A program made the translations under genes and the position numbers. Under the pieces are notes generated by a model. It searched no databases and was not told where the DNA came from. It saw only the letters and a list, made by a program, of their open reading frames with translations. DNA of 64,000 nt. Source: Gammaproteobacteria bacterium. GTDB lineage: Bacteria > Pseudomonadota > Gammaproteobacteria > Competibacterales > Competibacteraceae. The stretch is taken from NCBI GenBank assembly GCA_024235135.1, contig JACKMZ010000002.1, positions 248,001 through 312,000 on the forward strand, read 5' to 3'. Within the stretch, counting starts at the first letter, position 1, and each line of letters begins with the position of its first letter. Of the stretch, positions 8,677 through 17,442 are shown one piece after another.

Positions 8677-9270
8677 TCACCATTCGCGGCGACCGCTGAA
8701 AGCATGGGACAGGGTGCCGCCGTCGATATATTCTAGCTCTCCACCGAGCGGAACACCGTGTGCGATGCGGGTGGCGCGGATTCCATGGTCCCGGGCGAGA
8801 TCGGCGACGTAGTGCGCGGTTGCTTCGCCTTCCACGGTGGGGTTGGTGGCGAGTATGATTTCCCTGATCTCGCCCGCTCCTAGACGCACTTCCAATTGAT
8901 CCAAGCCTAGCGTCTCCGGACCGATGCCATCCAAAGGCGACAAATGTCCCATAAGGACGAAATACAGTCCCCGATAGCTAGTAGCCTGTTCCACCGCCCA
9001 GGCATCCGCCGGTGTCTCGATGATGCACAACAGCGTACGGTCGCGCGCAGGATTGCCGCACACCGAGCAAATTTCCGTCTCGCTCAGATTGCGACACAGG
9101 CGACAATGACCAATACCCGCCAGCGCCGCCCGCAGGGTTTCTACCAGGCGTTCGGCGCCACCACGGTCCCGCTGCAGCAGGTGCAGCGCCATGCGTTGCG
9201 CGGATTTGGGGCCGATTCCCGGCAAGCAGCGCAGCGCGTCCTGCAAACGGGTCAGCAAAGGAGACTGCAT
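8677..9270 (-). CDS. recR: Recombination mediator RecR
   Basis: Works with RecF/RecO to load RecA on gapped DNA. The protein is 197 residues, the normal size. A helix-hairpin-helix segment (LPGIGPKSAQRMALHLL) is at about residues 17-33, a four-Cys zinc motif (CRLCRN... CSVC) near residues 57-72, and a TOPRIM domain starting LLCIIETPADAWAVE near residue 80. The start at 9270 is the conserved MQSPLLTRLQDAL; the frame reads further upstream into ybaB, but that would be an artefact. It lies 13 bases after ybaB, the classic dnaX-ybaB-recR order. Confidence 0.96.
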   Translation of the reverse strand: MQSPLLTRLQDALRCLPGIGPKSAQRMALHLLQRDRGGAERLVETLRAALAGIGHCRLCRNLSETEICSVCGNPARDRTLLCIIETPADAWAVEQATSYRGLYFVLMGHLSPLDGIGPETLGLDQLEVRLGAGEIREIILATNPTVEGEATAHYVADLARDHGIRATRIAHGVPLGGELEYIDGGTLSHAFSGRREW

Positions 9271-9283
9271 GGCGGGATCGGTA

Positions 9284-9625
9284 CTAGAAAGGCATCTTGA
9301 AATTACCCGCCAGTCCCGGCAATCCGGGTAGTCCCATATTACCGGCCAGACCGGACATTTTTTCCTGCACGGTCTTTTCCACTTTGTTGACGGCGTCGTT
9401 AACCGCGGCCGCCACCAAATCTTCCAGCATATCCTTGTCGTCCTGCAGCAGGCTGTCATCGATGCTGATTCGACGTATCTCGTGGCGACCGGTCATGATG
9501 ACCTTGACCAAGCCACCGCCGGATTCACCGGCAATTTCCATCAGGCCGATTTCTTCCTGGGCTTTTTGCAGGTTTTCCTGAATTTTCTGCGCCTGCTTCA
9601 TCAGATTGCCAATATTACCCTTCAT
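9284..9625 (-). CDS. ybaB: Nucleoid-associated protein YbaB/EbfC
   Basis: Small DNA-binding protein, 113 residues, found as a tweezer-like dimer that binds DNA and nucleoid. The N-terminal helix (GNLMKQAQKIQENLQKAQEE) and the central segment GESGGGLVKVIMTGRHEIRRISID are family hallmarks. The C-terminus is a low-complexity Gly/Leu/Pro stretch (GNMGLPGLPGLAGNFKMPF), as in many YbaB proteins. It sits between dnaX and recR. Confidence 0.95.
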   Translation of the reverse strand: MKGNIGNLMKQAQKIQENLQKAQEEIGLMEIAGESGGGLVKVIMTGRHEIRRISIDDSLLQDDKDMLEDLVAAAVNDAVNKVEKTVQEKMSGLAGNMGLPGLPGLAGNFKMPF

Positions 9626-9667
9626 CGTGCTGTCCTCTGGTCATGGCGGCCCTGGGGCCGGGGAGTA

Positions 9668-11302
9668 CTATTCGTCATCGAGCGAAAGTGAATCAGGTTT
9701 GACCTGGGCTCCGAAAGTATCACGCAGGGCCTGCACATTGGGATCATTGTTGATCGCTTCCCAGGCGGTATTACGGCGTTCCGTACGCTGCTGATCCAGG
9801 CGTTCGGCTGGCGTAGCCTCGGCGGCTTCGCCGATTCGGATATGTAGGCGTAACGGTTTACCGAAGTGATCCTGCAGCGCTGTCCGAAGACGTTCCTCGG
9901 CATTACGGGTCCGGGTCTGGGCGTAGGCGGGCGCCAGGAGCAAATGCAGGGCCTGGTCCTCCTGGCGCTGCAAAGTGCAGTTGAGCGCGAGTTGTTGAGC
10001 CATGCCGGTCAATTGGAGTTGATCAACCAGTACATCCCAGGCAGGGATCAAGACCGGTGAGTCGTCCTCGGTTTGACGCGGTGCGGGTCTGGGCTGGGCG
10101 GCTGCCGACCGTATCGTTGCTGGCGCCGGTGTCTGAACGTCGGGTTTAGGCGTGGCCTGGGCCTCGTTCAGGGACGCGGCGCGGGGTCTGCTGGGAGCTA
10201 CGCTGACCGGTTCGATTTCTCCGGGTCGGAAACACAGCATGCGCAGCAGTATCATCTCGAAACCGCTGCCCGGTTCCGGGACCAGTGGCAAATCACGGCG
10301 GCCCAGCAAGGCGATCTGATAAAACAACTGGACGTCTTCAGGGGAAATCTTGGCGGCTAACCGCCGCATGCGTTCGGGATCGTCCCATTCCTCATCGGTG
10401 TGATCCGGAACGAGCTGCAACAAAGCCATGTGTTGCAGCAGCGTCGTCAGCTCGGCCAGCACCGCCATATAATCCGGGGCGGTTTGTTCAAGCTCGGCGG
10501 CGGCATGGATTAGGTCGCCGGCGTCCCCGGCGGCCAATGCTTCCAACAAAGTCAGCACCCGGCCCTGATCGAGAGTGCCCAGCATGGCGTTGACTTCTTG
10601 CAGGTTAACCTGCCCATTGCCAAAAGCAATGGCTTGATCCAGCAAACTGAGTGCGTCGCGCACACTGCCCATTCCGGCGCGGGCCAGCAATCTGACCGCT
10701 GGGATCTCGTGAGGAATGGCTTCCCGCTCAAGGAGAGTGCCCAAATGCTTGGCGATCAGTCCCGTCGGTACGCTTTTGAGGTTGAATTGCAGGCAACGAG
10801 ACAGGACGGTTACTGGCAGGCGTTGCGGGTCGGTCGTGGCCAACAAAAATTTGACGTGGGGTGGGGGCTCTTCCAGCGTTTTCAGCAACGCATTGAAACT
10901 GCTACGAGAGAACATGTGCACCTCATCGATCAGGTACACTTTATAGCGTCCGCGCACGGGTGCGTAGGGTACGTTTTCCAGTAGCTCACGGGTGTCGTCC
11001 ACGCCGGTGCGGGACGCAGCATCGACTTCCAATAGGTCGACGAAGCGGCCTTCATCGATTTCCCTACACGCCGCGCAGACCCCGCAAGGTGTTGCGGTCA
11101 CACCGGATTCACAATTTAAAGCTTTGGCCAGAATACGGGCGATGGTGGTTTTTCCCACCCCGCGCGTGCCGGTGAACAGAAACGCATGATGCAATCGCTG
11201 CTCATTGAGCGCGTTGCTGAGGGTGCGCACCACGTGGTCTTGTCCCACGACTTCCTGGAAGGTGCGGGGACGCCACTTGCGCGCCAGAACCTGATAGCTC
11301 AT
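9668..11302 (-). CDS. dnaX: DNA polymerase III subunits gamma/tau
   Basis: Clamp-loader ATPase and organiser of the replicase. The protein is 544 residues. The Walker A motif GTRGVGKTT is near residues 45-53, a four-Cys zinc module (CESGV...CGVCAAC) near 64-79, the DEVH-type Walker B near 125, and the SRC sensor motif in VLSRCLQF near 168. The C-terminal third is Pro/Ala-rich and tau-like. The start at 11302 gives the conserved MSYQVLARKWRPRTF; the frame extends to 11350 into the SRP RNA gene. I did not see an E. coli-type A-AAA-AAG slippery site, so separate gamma production is not evident. Confidence 0.96.
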   Translation of the reverse strand: MSYQVLARKWRPRTFQEVVGQDHVVRTLSNALNEQRLHHAFLFTGTRGVGKTTIARILAKALNCESGVTATPCGVCAACREIDEGRFVDLLEVDAASRTGVDDTRELLENVPYAPVRGRYKVYLIDEVHMFSRSSFNALLKTLEEPPPHVKFLLATTDPQRLPVTVLSRCLQFNLKSVPTGLIAKHLGTLLEREAIPHEIPAVRLLARAGMGSVRDALSLLDQAIAFGNGQVNLQEVNAMLGTLDQGRVLTLLEALAAGDAGDLIHAAAELEQTAPDYMAVLAELTTLLQHMALLQLVPDHTDEEWDDPERMRRLAAKISPEDVQLFYQIALLGRRDLPLVPEPGSGFEMILLRMLCFRPGEIEPVSVAPSRPRAASLNEAQATPKPDVQTPAPATIRSAAAQPRPAPRQTEDDSPVLIPAWDVLVDQLQLTGMAQQLALNCTLQRQEDQALHLLLAPAYAQTRTRNAEERLRTALQDHFGKPLRLHIRIGEAAEATPAERLDQQRTERRNTAWEAINNDPNVQALRDTFGAQVKPDSLSLDDE

Positions 11303-11340
11303 TGTCGTGGATACAGGCGAATCGGCTATCGGGCAAGGGT

Positions 11341-11452
11341 GGCGGTCCATACCAGCCGCACCCCAGCGCCCGATGTGGCTGTTACCGCTGCTCCCTTCCG
11401 GGCCTGACGGGGTTCACAGTTCGTCGTCGCGAGGGGACCGATATGGACCACC
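11341..11452 (-). ncRNA. ffs: Signal recognition particle RNA (4.5S, small bacterial type)
   Basis: On the minus strand the region contains the conserved SRP domain IV hairpin GGAAGGGAGCAGC (within 11394-11408) with its flanking CAGGCCC arm, the binding site for Ffh. The ends pair with each other: GGTGGTCCATA (complement of 11442-11452) and TATGGACCGCC (complement of 11341-11351) form an 11-bp closing stem with one G-U. This gives an RNA of about 112 nt, close to E. coli 4.5S RNA. It lies just upstream of dnaX, a position seen in many gammaproteobacteria. Exact ends are inferred from the closing stem. Confidence 0.9.
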
Positions 11453-11503
11453 ATTGAGCGGTTACGTTGGGACTTGGTCGCCCGTTTGATTGCGTCGCTT
11501 AAA

Positions 11504-11534
11504 GGGTCTGGAGTTCTACTGACTCGAAAGACCC
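11504..11534 (-). terminator. Hairpin downstream of tRNA-Ser
   Basis: Read on the minus strand, GGGTCT pairs with AGACCC, with an inner GAGT/ACTC pair, and is followed by TTT (complement of 11501-11503). It starts six bases past the CCA end of tRNA-Ser, so it is a plausible weak intrinsic terminator for that gene. The short T-run keeps confidence moderate. Confidence 0.5.
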
Positions 11535-11538
11535 AAGA

Positions 11539-11631
<93 letters not shown>

Positions 11632-11760
11632 AGATTGTTCGTGTGTCTAAGACAGGTCGGCCACTGTATCGCAGGCTGCCCGTCTATGCAATGCCATGAC
11701 ATGATGCGCGGGTATCCACCCATGGACTCACGCGCCGAGCCGTGGCAATGCACCGCGTTG

Positions 11761-13839
11761 TCAGTTCACGGCCCTCATGCTGAGGCGAATTCGCCCTTGT
11801 TTGTCGATGTCCAGGACCTTGACCTTGATAACATCGCCCACCGCCAACTTGTCGCTTACATTTTGTACGCGCTCCTCGGAGATTTGGGAAATGTGCACCA
11901 TACCGTCGCGGCCGGGCAAAATCGTGACGAAGGCGCCAAAATCCATGATGCGGGACACTTTGCCTTCGTAGATGCGGCCGATCTCGATATCGGCGGTAAT
12001 TTCCTCGATGCGTCGGCGGGCTTCTTCGGCGGCGGCCTGGTCCACGGCGGCAATCTTGATCGTACCGTCATCGCTGATGTCGATCACCGCTCCGGTTTCC
12101 TCGGTGATGGCACGGATGGTTACGCCGCCCTTGCCGATTACGTCGCGGATTTTATCCGGATTGATGCGAATGGTGGTGATGCGCGGCGCATACTCGGACA
12201 TCTGTTCGCGCGGGCGTGTGATGGACGTACCCATCTCGCCAAGAATATGCAAGCGGCCCTCGCGGGCTTGCTGCAAAGCCTGCTGCATGATTTCCTGCGT
12301 GATGCCATCGATCTTGATGTCCATCTGCAGCGCAGTGACACCCTGCTCGGTGCCAGCCACCTTGAAATCCATGTCGCCCAGGTGATCTTCGTCGCCCAGA
12401 ATGTCGGTCAACACGGCGAAGCGTTCGCCTTCCTTAATCAAGCCCATGGCGATGCCGGCGACCGGAGCCTTGATAGGAATGCCCGCATCCATCAACGACA
12501 GGCTAGCGCCACACACGGATGCCATGGAGCTGGAGCCATTGGATTCGGTTATTTCAGAGACCACCCGAACTACGTAGGGAAAGCTATTCATGTCCGGCAT
12601 GACGGCTTGGACAGCACGCTTGGCCAAGCGTCCATGACCGATCTCGCGCCGCTTGGGGCTACCCACCATGCCGACTTCACCCACCGAATAAGGCGGGAAG
12701 TTGTAATGCAGCAGGAAGGGCTCGCGGTATTCACCTTCTATGGCGTCAATGATCTGGGCATCCTTGGTGGTGCCCAAGGTGGTCACTACCAGGGCCTGAG
12801 TTTCCCCACGGGTGAACAGGGCGGAACCGTGAGTGCGCGGCAATAGACCGGTTTCCGTGGTAATAGGGCGTACGGTGCGCTGATCTCGTCCATCGATGCG
12901 CGCTTCGCCTGCCAGGATGCGCATCCGTACCACGCGTTTCTCCAGATCCGACAAGGCCGCGCCAATTTTGTCGATGGTCCAGGTTTCAGTTGCCCGCGCC
13001 TGTAGCTGTTCGCTTACTTGGGCGCGGATTTCCCGCAGGCGTTCCTGGCGGGTCATTTTTTCAGGAATCTGATAGGCAGTGCTTAGGTTGGATTCAGCCG
13101 CTTCGCGTACGGCGGCATACAATGCTTCGTCGGTAGCTGGCGCCTGCCAATCCCAAGGCTGCACTTCGGCCATCGCCGCCAATTCTTGGATAGCCTGCAG
13201 GGCGACCTGCATTTGCTCATGGCCGAAGGTGACCGCGCCGAGCATCGTGTCTTCCGACAGTTCCTTAGCCTCCGATTCAACCATCAGCACGGCGTTTTGC
13301 GTACCCGCCACCACCAAATCCATCGCTGAGCTATCCAAGTCCTTGAATGTGGGATTGAGCAGATAACGCCCATCCCGATAGCCCACCCGCGCCGCGCCGA
13401 TAGGGCCATTAAAGGGTATGCCGGACAGCATCAAGGCTGCGGAAGCTCCCAGCATCGCAGGAATATCGGGGTTGACCTGCTGGTTCAAGGACATCACCGT
13501 GGCGATGATTTGAACTTCTTGCGTGAATCCTTTGGGAAACAAAGGGCGCAACGGGCGGTCGATCAGACGCGAAATCAGCGTTTCTGTTTCCGAAGGGCGT
13601 CCTTCACGGCGAAAGAATCCGCCGGGAATACGGCCTGCCGCGTAACTGCGTTCCTGATAGTTGACTGTTAATGGAAAGAAATCCTTATCTGAGGCTCCCT
13701 TGGCACCGACGACTGTTACCAGCACGACGGTTTCCGACATATCGACCAGCACCGCGCCGCTGGCTTGACGGGCAATTCGGCCGGTTTCCAGGGTTACGGC
13801 ATGGTCACCGTATTGAAATGTTTTTCTAAGGGGAATCAC
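11761..13839 (-). CDS. pnp: Polyribonucleotide nucleotidyltransferase (PNPase)
   Basis: Phosphorolytic 3'-5' exoribonuclease and degradosome component. The protein is 692 residues, with two RNase PH-like domains (about 1-210 and 310-540; FTRGETQALV near 340), a helical linker, a KH domain (IRINPDKIRDVIGKGG near 553-568) and an S1 domain (GRIYEGKVSRIMDFGAFV near 620-640). The start is a GTG, with ATT as the second codon. It follows rpsO by 71 bases on the same strand, the classic rpsO-pnp pair. In E. coli pnp autoregulates through an RNase III-cleaved leader hairpin; the short rpsO-pnp gap could hold one, but I did not resolve it. Confidence 0.97.
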   Translation of the reverse strand: MIPLRKTFQYGDHAVTLETGRIARQASGAVLVDMSETVVLVTVVGAKGASDKDFFPLTVNYQERSYAAGRIPGGFFRREGRPSETETLISRLIDRPLRPLFPKGFTQEVQIIATVMSLNQQVNPDIPAMLGASAALMLSGIPFNGPIGAARVGYRDGRYLLNPTFKDLDSSAMDLVVAGTQNAVLMVESEAKELSEDTMLGAVTFGHEQMQVALQAIQELAAMAEVQPWDWQAPATDEALYAAVREAAESNLSTAYQIPEKMTRQERLREIRAQVSEQLQARATETWTIDKIGAALSDLEKRVVRMRILAGEARIDGRDQRTVRPITTETGLLPRTHGSALFTRGETQALVVTTLGTTKDAQIIDAIEGEYREPFLLHYNFPPYSVGEVGMVGSPKRREIGHGRLAKRAVQAVMPDMNSFPYVVRVVSEITESNGSSSMASVCGASLSLMDAGIPIKAPVAGIAMGLIKEGERFAVLTDILGDEDHLGDMDFKVAGTEQGVTALQMDIKIDGITQEIMQQALQQAREGRLHILGEMGTSITRPREQMSEYAPRITTIRINPDKIRDVIGKGGVTIRAITEETGAVIDISDDGTIKIAAVDQAAAEEARRRIEEITADIEIGRIYEGKVSRIMDFGAFVTILPGRDGMVHISQISEERVQNVSDKLAVGDVIKVKVLDIDKQGRIRLSMRAVN

Positions 13840-13910
13840 GAGCCTGTCCTAATGCGCACATCCAATCAAAGAACCGAAGGGCGAAGCAGCTGGCCGGGGG
13901 CGAACGGCGA

Positions 13911-14180
13911 TCAATGACGTAACCCTAGGCGCCCGATCAATTCTTGATAGCGCTGCAGGTCTTTCTGCTTGAGATAATTGAGCATCTTCCGGCGCTGATT
14001 GACCATTCTCAGCAGCCCGCGCCGCGAATGGTGATCCTTCATATGGGCCGAGAAATGGCCTTGTAGATCGTTGATGCGGTTCGTCAATAGGGCGATTTGC
14101 ACCTCAGGCGAACCCGTGTCGCCCGGACTGCGTTGAAAATCCTGCAATATTTGCGCTTTTTGTACGGTACTGAGTGACAT
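13911..14180 (-). CDS. rpsO: 30S ribosomal protein S15
   Basis: Primary binder of the central domain of 16S rRNA, 89 residues as in E. coli. The stretch GDTGSPEVQIALLTNRI is near residues 22-38, and the DHHSRRGLLRMVNQRRKML block near residues 48-66 is diagnostic of S15. It is the first gene of rpsO-pnp on the minus strand. Confidence 0.98.
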   Translation of the reverse strand: MSLSTVQKAQILQDFQRSPGDTGSPEVQIALLTNRINDLQGHFSAHMKDHHSRRGLLRMVNQRRKMLNYLKQKDLQRYQELIGRLGLRH

Positions 14181-14557
14181 TCAGACAACTCCAACTGGCT
14201 TTGGTGGTGGACACCAAGTTCTTAAATTAAACACTAAATTCTAATCCCACCTAGCAAGATGAACAAGCAACCCCTACCGCGAAAACCATTGAGGCGCCTC
14301 AAGTAGGCGGTTAGTGTGCAAGTATCGGTGGATTGTGCCGTCCCTCTGGGGAGGAAATAGTAAGCTTGCACAGGCACAGAATCTTCCGTGCACTTAAGTG
14401 TAAAGAGGCGACTCGTTATGATTCTGCCATAGTGGAAAAGCGTGTTACCTTAGCACAAAAGGCAGTGGCTTTAAGGAAATTACTGCAGGCAAGCCAATTG
14501 ACGTTCCTTAGCCAAAGGCGCACTGGTGTCCGATCTTGCCGGTCCGGTAGCGTAACC
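14181..14557. other. Gene-free gap between rpsO and argB
   Basis: 377 bases upstream of rpsO and downstream of argB, both read on the minus strand. It must contain the rpsO promoter, but I could not place -35/-10 boxes with confidence. An 88-codon plus-strand frame (14333-14599) crosses it and runs into argB; it has no ribosome site and no recognisable product. Confidence 0.5.
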
Positions 14558-15460
14558 TCAACCCTTGATCAAAGTACCGATACCTTCATCAGTGAATAGT
14601 TCCACCAGGACGGCATGTTCAATACGGCCATCGATGATATGCGCGGCTTTGACACCGCCACGCACGGCTTCCAGCGCGCATTGAATCTTTGGCAGCATGC
14701 CGCCCTGAATCGTACCGTCATCGATGAGATCCTGTACTTGGGAGGCACTCAGGCCGGTTAGTAATCCTCCCTGTTTGTCGAGCACACCGGTTACGTTGGT
14801 CAGCAGGATGAGCTTTTCCGCACGCATGATTTCGGCCATCTTGCCGGCGACTGAATCGGCGTTGATGTTGTAGGCGAAGCCGTCTTCTCCGACACCGATG
14901 GGTGCGATCACCGGAATAAAGTGGTCGCGTGTCAGGTTATGGACGATTGCGGTATCGATGCTGGTAACCTGACCGACATGGCCCATGTCGATGATTTCAG
15001 GTTCGCTAAGTTCCTGGGTCTTGCGCTCAATGTTGAGTTTGCGGGCACGGATCAAATCGCCGTCCTTGCCGGTCAGCCCTACCGCACAGCCGCCATGACG
15101 ATTGATGTTGTTGACGATTTCTTTATTGACCAACCCACCCAATACCATTTCCACGACATCCATGGTTTCCTTATCGGTATGACGCAAGCCGTTCACGAAA
15201 CGGCTTTCCTTGCCGAGGCGCCTGAGCAGTGTGCCGATTTGGGGACCTCCGCCATGCACGATCACCGGATTGATGCCGACCAGTTTCATCAGCACGATAT
15301 CGCGCGCGAAACTATTTTTCAGGTTTTCGTTTTCCATCGCGTTGCCGCCATATTTGACGACCACGGTTTTGCCGGAGAAGCGGCGGATATAGGGCAGCGA
15401 TTCGATTAGAACACGAGCGATTTCTGGGGCGGATGTGGAGGAATTGTTTTCAGAATTCAT
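14558..15460 (-). CDS. argB: N-acetylglutamate kinase
   Basis: Second step of arginine biosynthesis: phosphorylates N-acetyl-L-glutamate. The protein is 300 residues. The amino-acid kinase motifs are VVKYGGNAM near residues 33-41 and VHGGGPQI near 68-75, and the ATP-site segment VTGVLDKQGGLL lies near 220. The ATG at 15460 was chosen because the N-terminus then matches family length; the frame continues upstream to 15562, overlapping coaBC. It follows coaBC by 70 bases. In many gammaproteobacteria dut and a phosphomannomutase gene lie between these two; both are absent here. Confidence 0.96.
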   Translation of the reverse strand: MNSENNSSTSAPEIARVLIESLPYIRRFSGKTVVVKYGGNAMENENLKNSFARDIVLMKLVGINPVIVHGGGPQIGTLLRRLGKESRFVNGLRHTDKETMDVVEMVLGGLVNKEIVNNINRHGGCAVGLTGKDGDLIRARKLNIERKTQELSEPEIIDMGHVGQVTSIDTAIVHNLTRDHFIPVIAPIGVGEDGFAYNINADSVAGKMAEIMRAEKLILLTNVTGVLDKQGGLLTGLSASQVQDLIDDGTIQGGMLPKIQCALEAVRGGVKAAHIIDGRIEHAVLVELFTDEGIGTLIKG

Positions 15461-15530
15461 GGATGTCGATGTGCCGAATGGAAAAGTACGAATTGAATTT
15501 TCCGGGGATGGGGCGGAATCTTGGGTCGGA

Positions 15531-16739
15531 TCAGTATTGTCGTGCCCGATAACGTTGCGCAATCAACGCCACTAATTGTCGCCCCAGAGTGATCTTGTCA
15601 GCCAGGGGTAGGGCCTGTTCGCCGCCTTCCCAAAGCACATGCAGCGCATTGTTGGAACTTTCGAAGCCGCGGTCCGGTGCGCCGACCTGATTAGCGGCGA
15701 TCATATCCAGATTTTTACGACGTCGTTTGTCATCGGCATATTCCAGCACCCGTTCGGTCTCGGCGGCGAAACCTACGGTAAAGGGCCGATTTTCCAACGC
15801 CGCCACGGTGGCGAGAATATCCGGGTTGCGCTCCAGGGCCAAGGTGAAAGTTTCCTGGGTTTTCTTGATCTTCTGAGGTGACGCCGTAGCCGCTCGATAA
15901 TCCGCCACGGCGGCGGTGGCGATGAAAATATCGGTATGCGCGGCGCGTTGCAGCACGGCCTCGTACATTTGCAATGCGCTTTCCACGTCGATGCGCTCCA
16001 CACCGGCGGGTGTCGCCAGCGGAACGGGCCCGCTGACCATGCAAACTTGCGCGCCGGCAGCCGCAGCGGCGGTGGCGATGGCAAAGCCCATCTGACCACT
16101 GCTACGATTGCTGATGAAGCGCACAGGATCGATGGCTTCGCGGGTCGGACCCGCACTGATCAATACCCGCAGGCCGGCCAGGGGACAGGCTTGGGTAAAA
16201 AAGTCCACGATCAATTCCCGCAATTGCAGAGGCTCCAACATGCGACCCTCGCCCACCTCCCCACACGCTTGTTCGCCACTGCCTGGCCCCCATTGCCATA
16301 CGCCGCGCTGCCTAAGCGTTTGACAATTGGCCTGGGTTGCAGGATTGAGCCACATTTGCTGGTTCATGGCGGGGGCTATCGCCAGGGGGCGGTCGCTGGC
16401 CAGGCACAGGGCGCTCAACAGATCGTTGGCCAAGCCATGCGCCAGGCGTGCAATGAAATTCGCGCTAGCGGGAGCAATCAGCACCAATTCCGCCCAGCGC
16501 GCCAATTCGATATGGCCCATGCCGGCCTCGGCGTTGGCGTCCAGCAGGTCCAGGCGCACGACGCGGCCGGATAAAGCCTGATAAGTCAGTGGAGTGACGA
16601 ATTGCGTAGCCGCCGGCGTCATGACTACCTGCACGTCGGCTCCCCATTCCTTGAGGCGGCGTACGAGGTCGGCGCTCTTGTAAGCCGCGATGCCGCCGGT
16701 AATACCGAGCAGAATGCGACGCTGAGTCAGTGTCTGCAT
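15531..16739 (-). CDS. coaBC: Bifunctional phosphopantothenoylcysteine decarboxylase/phosphopantothenate-cysteine ligase
   Basis: Two consecutive coenzyme A steps in one 402-residue protein. The N-terminal flavoprotein half (CoaC, about 1-190) has GITGGIAAYKSADLVRRL near 12-29, the catalytic His in GHIELARWAEL near 75-85 and the PAMNQQMW loop near 123-130. The C-terminal half (CoaB) has SAGPTREAIDPVRFISNRSS near 196-215 and the conserved Lys region KIKKT near 289. Minus strand, upstream of argB and divergent from ndk. Confidence 0.96.
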   Translation of the reverse strand: MQTLTQRRILLGITGGIAAYKSADLVRRLKEWGADVQVVMTPAATQFVTPLTYQALSGRVVRLDLLDANAEAGMGHIELARWAELVLIAPASANFIARLAHGLANDLLSALCLASDRPLAIAPAMNQQMWLNPATQANCQTLRQRGVWQWGPGSGEQACGEVGEGRMLEPLQLRELIVDFFTQACPLAGLRVLISAGPTREAIDPVRFISNRSSGQMGFAIATAAAAAGAQVCMVSGPVPLATPAGVERIDVESALQMYEAVLQRAAHTDIFIATAAVADYRAATASPQKIKKTQETFTLALERNPDILATVAALENRPFTVGFAAETERVLEYADDKRRRKNLDMIAANQVGAPDRGFESSNNALHVLWEGGEQALPLADKITLGRQLVALIAQRYRARQY

Positions 16740-16985
16740 GGGACGATCTGAGGCTGGGTAAGGGACTACAGATTACCGCAACCCAAACAAAGCCGCACGG
16801 TGCTTTGGCGCCGGTTTCATTGAGCAGGGCTGCGATGATGTCTCGACGGGGCATGCCGTGGGATGGTTGCCTGACATGCCGTTGCCGCTTCGTATGGATA
16901 TGTTAGACTTGGCCTTTCGCAAGGCCCTTAGGGGCACGCCTCGCAACAATCCCAAACATAACATGATCCTAACTGCGGAGCACTC

Positions 16986-17420
16986 ATGGCAGTAGAACGC
17001 ACCTTGTCCATCATCAAGCCCGACGCCCTCGCCAAGAATATCATCGGCAAAATATACAGCCGCTTCGAGGACAAAGGCTTGCGCATCGTCGCCGCGAAAA
17101 TGCTGCATCTGTCCCGCGCACAAGCGGAAGAATTTTATGCCGTGCACCGAGAGCGGCCATTCTATAATGATTTGGTAGGCTTCATGATTTCCGGTCCAGT
17201 CATGGTGCAAGTGCTGGAAGGTGAAAACGCCATTGCCATGAATCGTGAGATTATGGGTGCAACGGACCCTAAGAAGGCGGAGCCGGGAACCATCCGTGCG
17301 GATTTCGCCGAGACCGTCGATGAAAATGCGGTGCACGGCTCAGACGCGCCGGAAACGGCGGCTGTCGAAATCGCCTTTTTCTTCGGCAACGCGGGCGATA
17401 TCTGCCCACGCACACGCTAA
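16986..17420 (+). CDS. ndk: Nucleoside diphosphate kinase
   Basis: Equilibrates nucleoside di- and triphosphates through a phosphohistidine. The protein is 144 residues. It begins AVERTLSIIKPDALAKNIIG, a family hallmark, and the active-site His lies in NAVHGSDAPETAA near residue 117. It starts a plus-strand run continuing through rlmN, pilF and rodZ; rlmN starts 22 bases after its stop. Confidence 0.97.
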   Translation: MAVERTLSIIKPDALAKNIIGKIYSRFEDKGLRIVAAKMLHLSRAQAEEFYAVHRERPFYNDLVGFMISGPVMVQVLEGENAIAMNREIMGATDPKKAEPGTIRADFAETVDENAVHGSDAPETAAVEIAFFFGNAGDICPRTR

Positions 17421-17442
17421 CGTGTGATATAGGTTAGTTCCC

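Noticed and set aside
9668..11302. Programmed frameshift in dnaX for the gamma subunit
   Set aside because: No A-rich slippery heptamer with a downstream hairpin was seen in the expected part of the gene.
14333..14599. 88-codon plus-strand frame between rpsO and argB
   Set aside because: No ribosome site, no family resemblance, and it runs into argB on the opposite strand.
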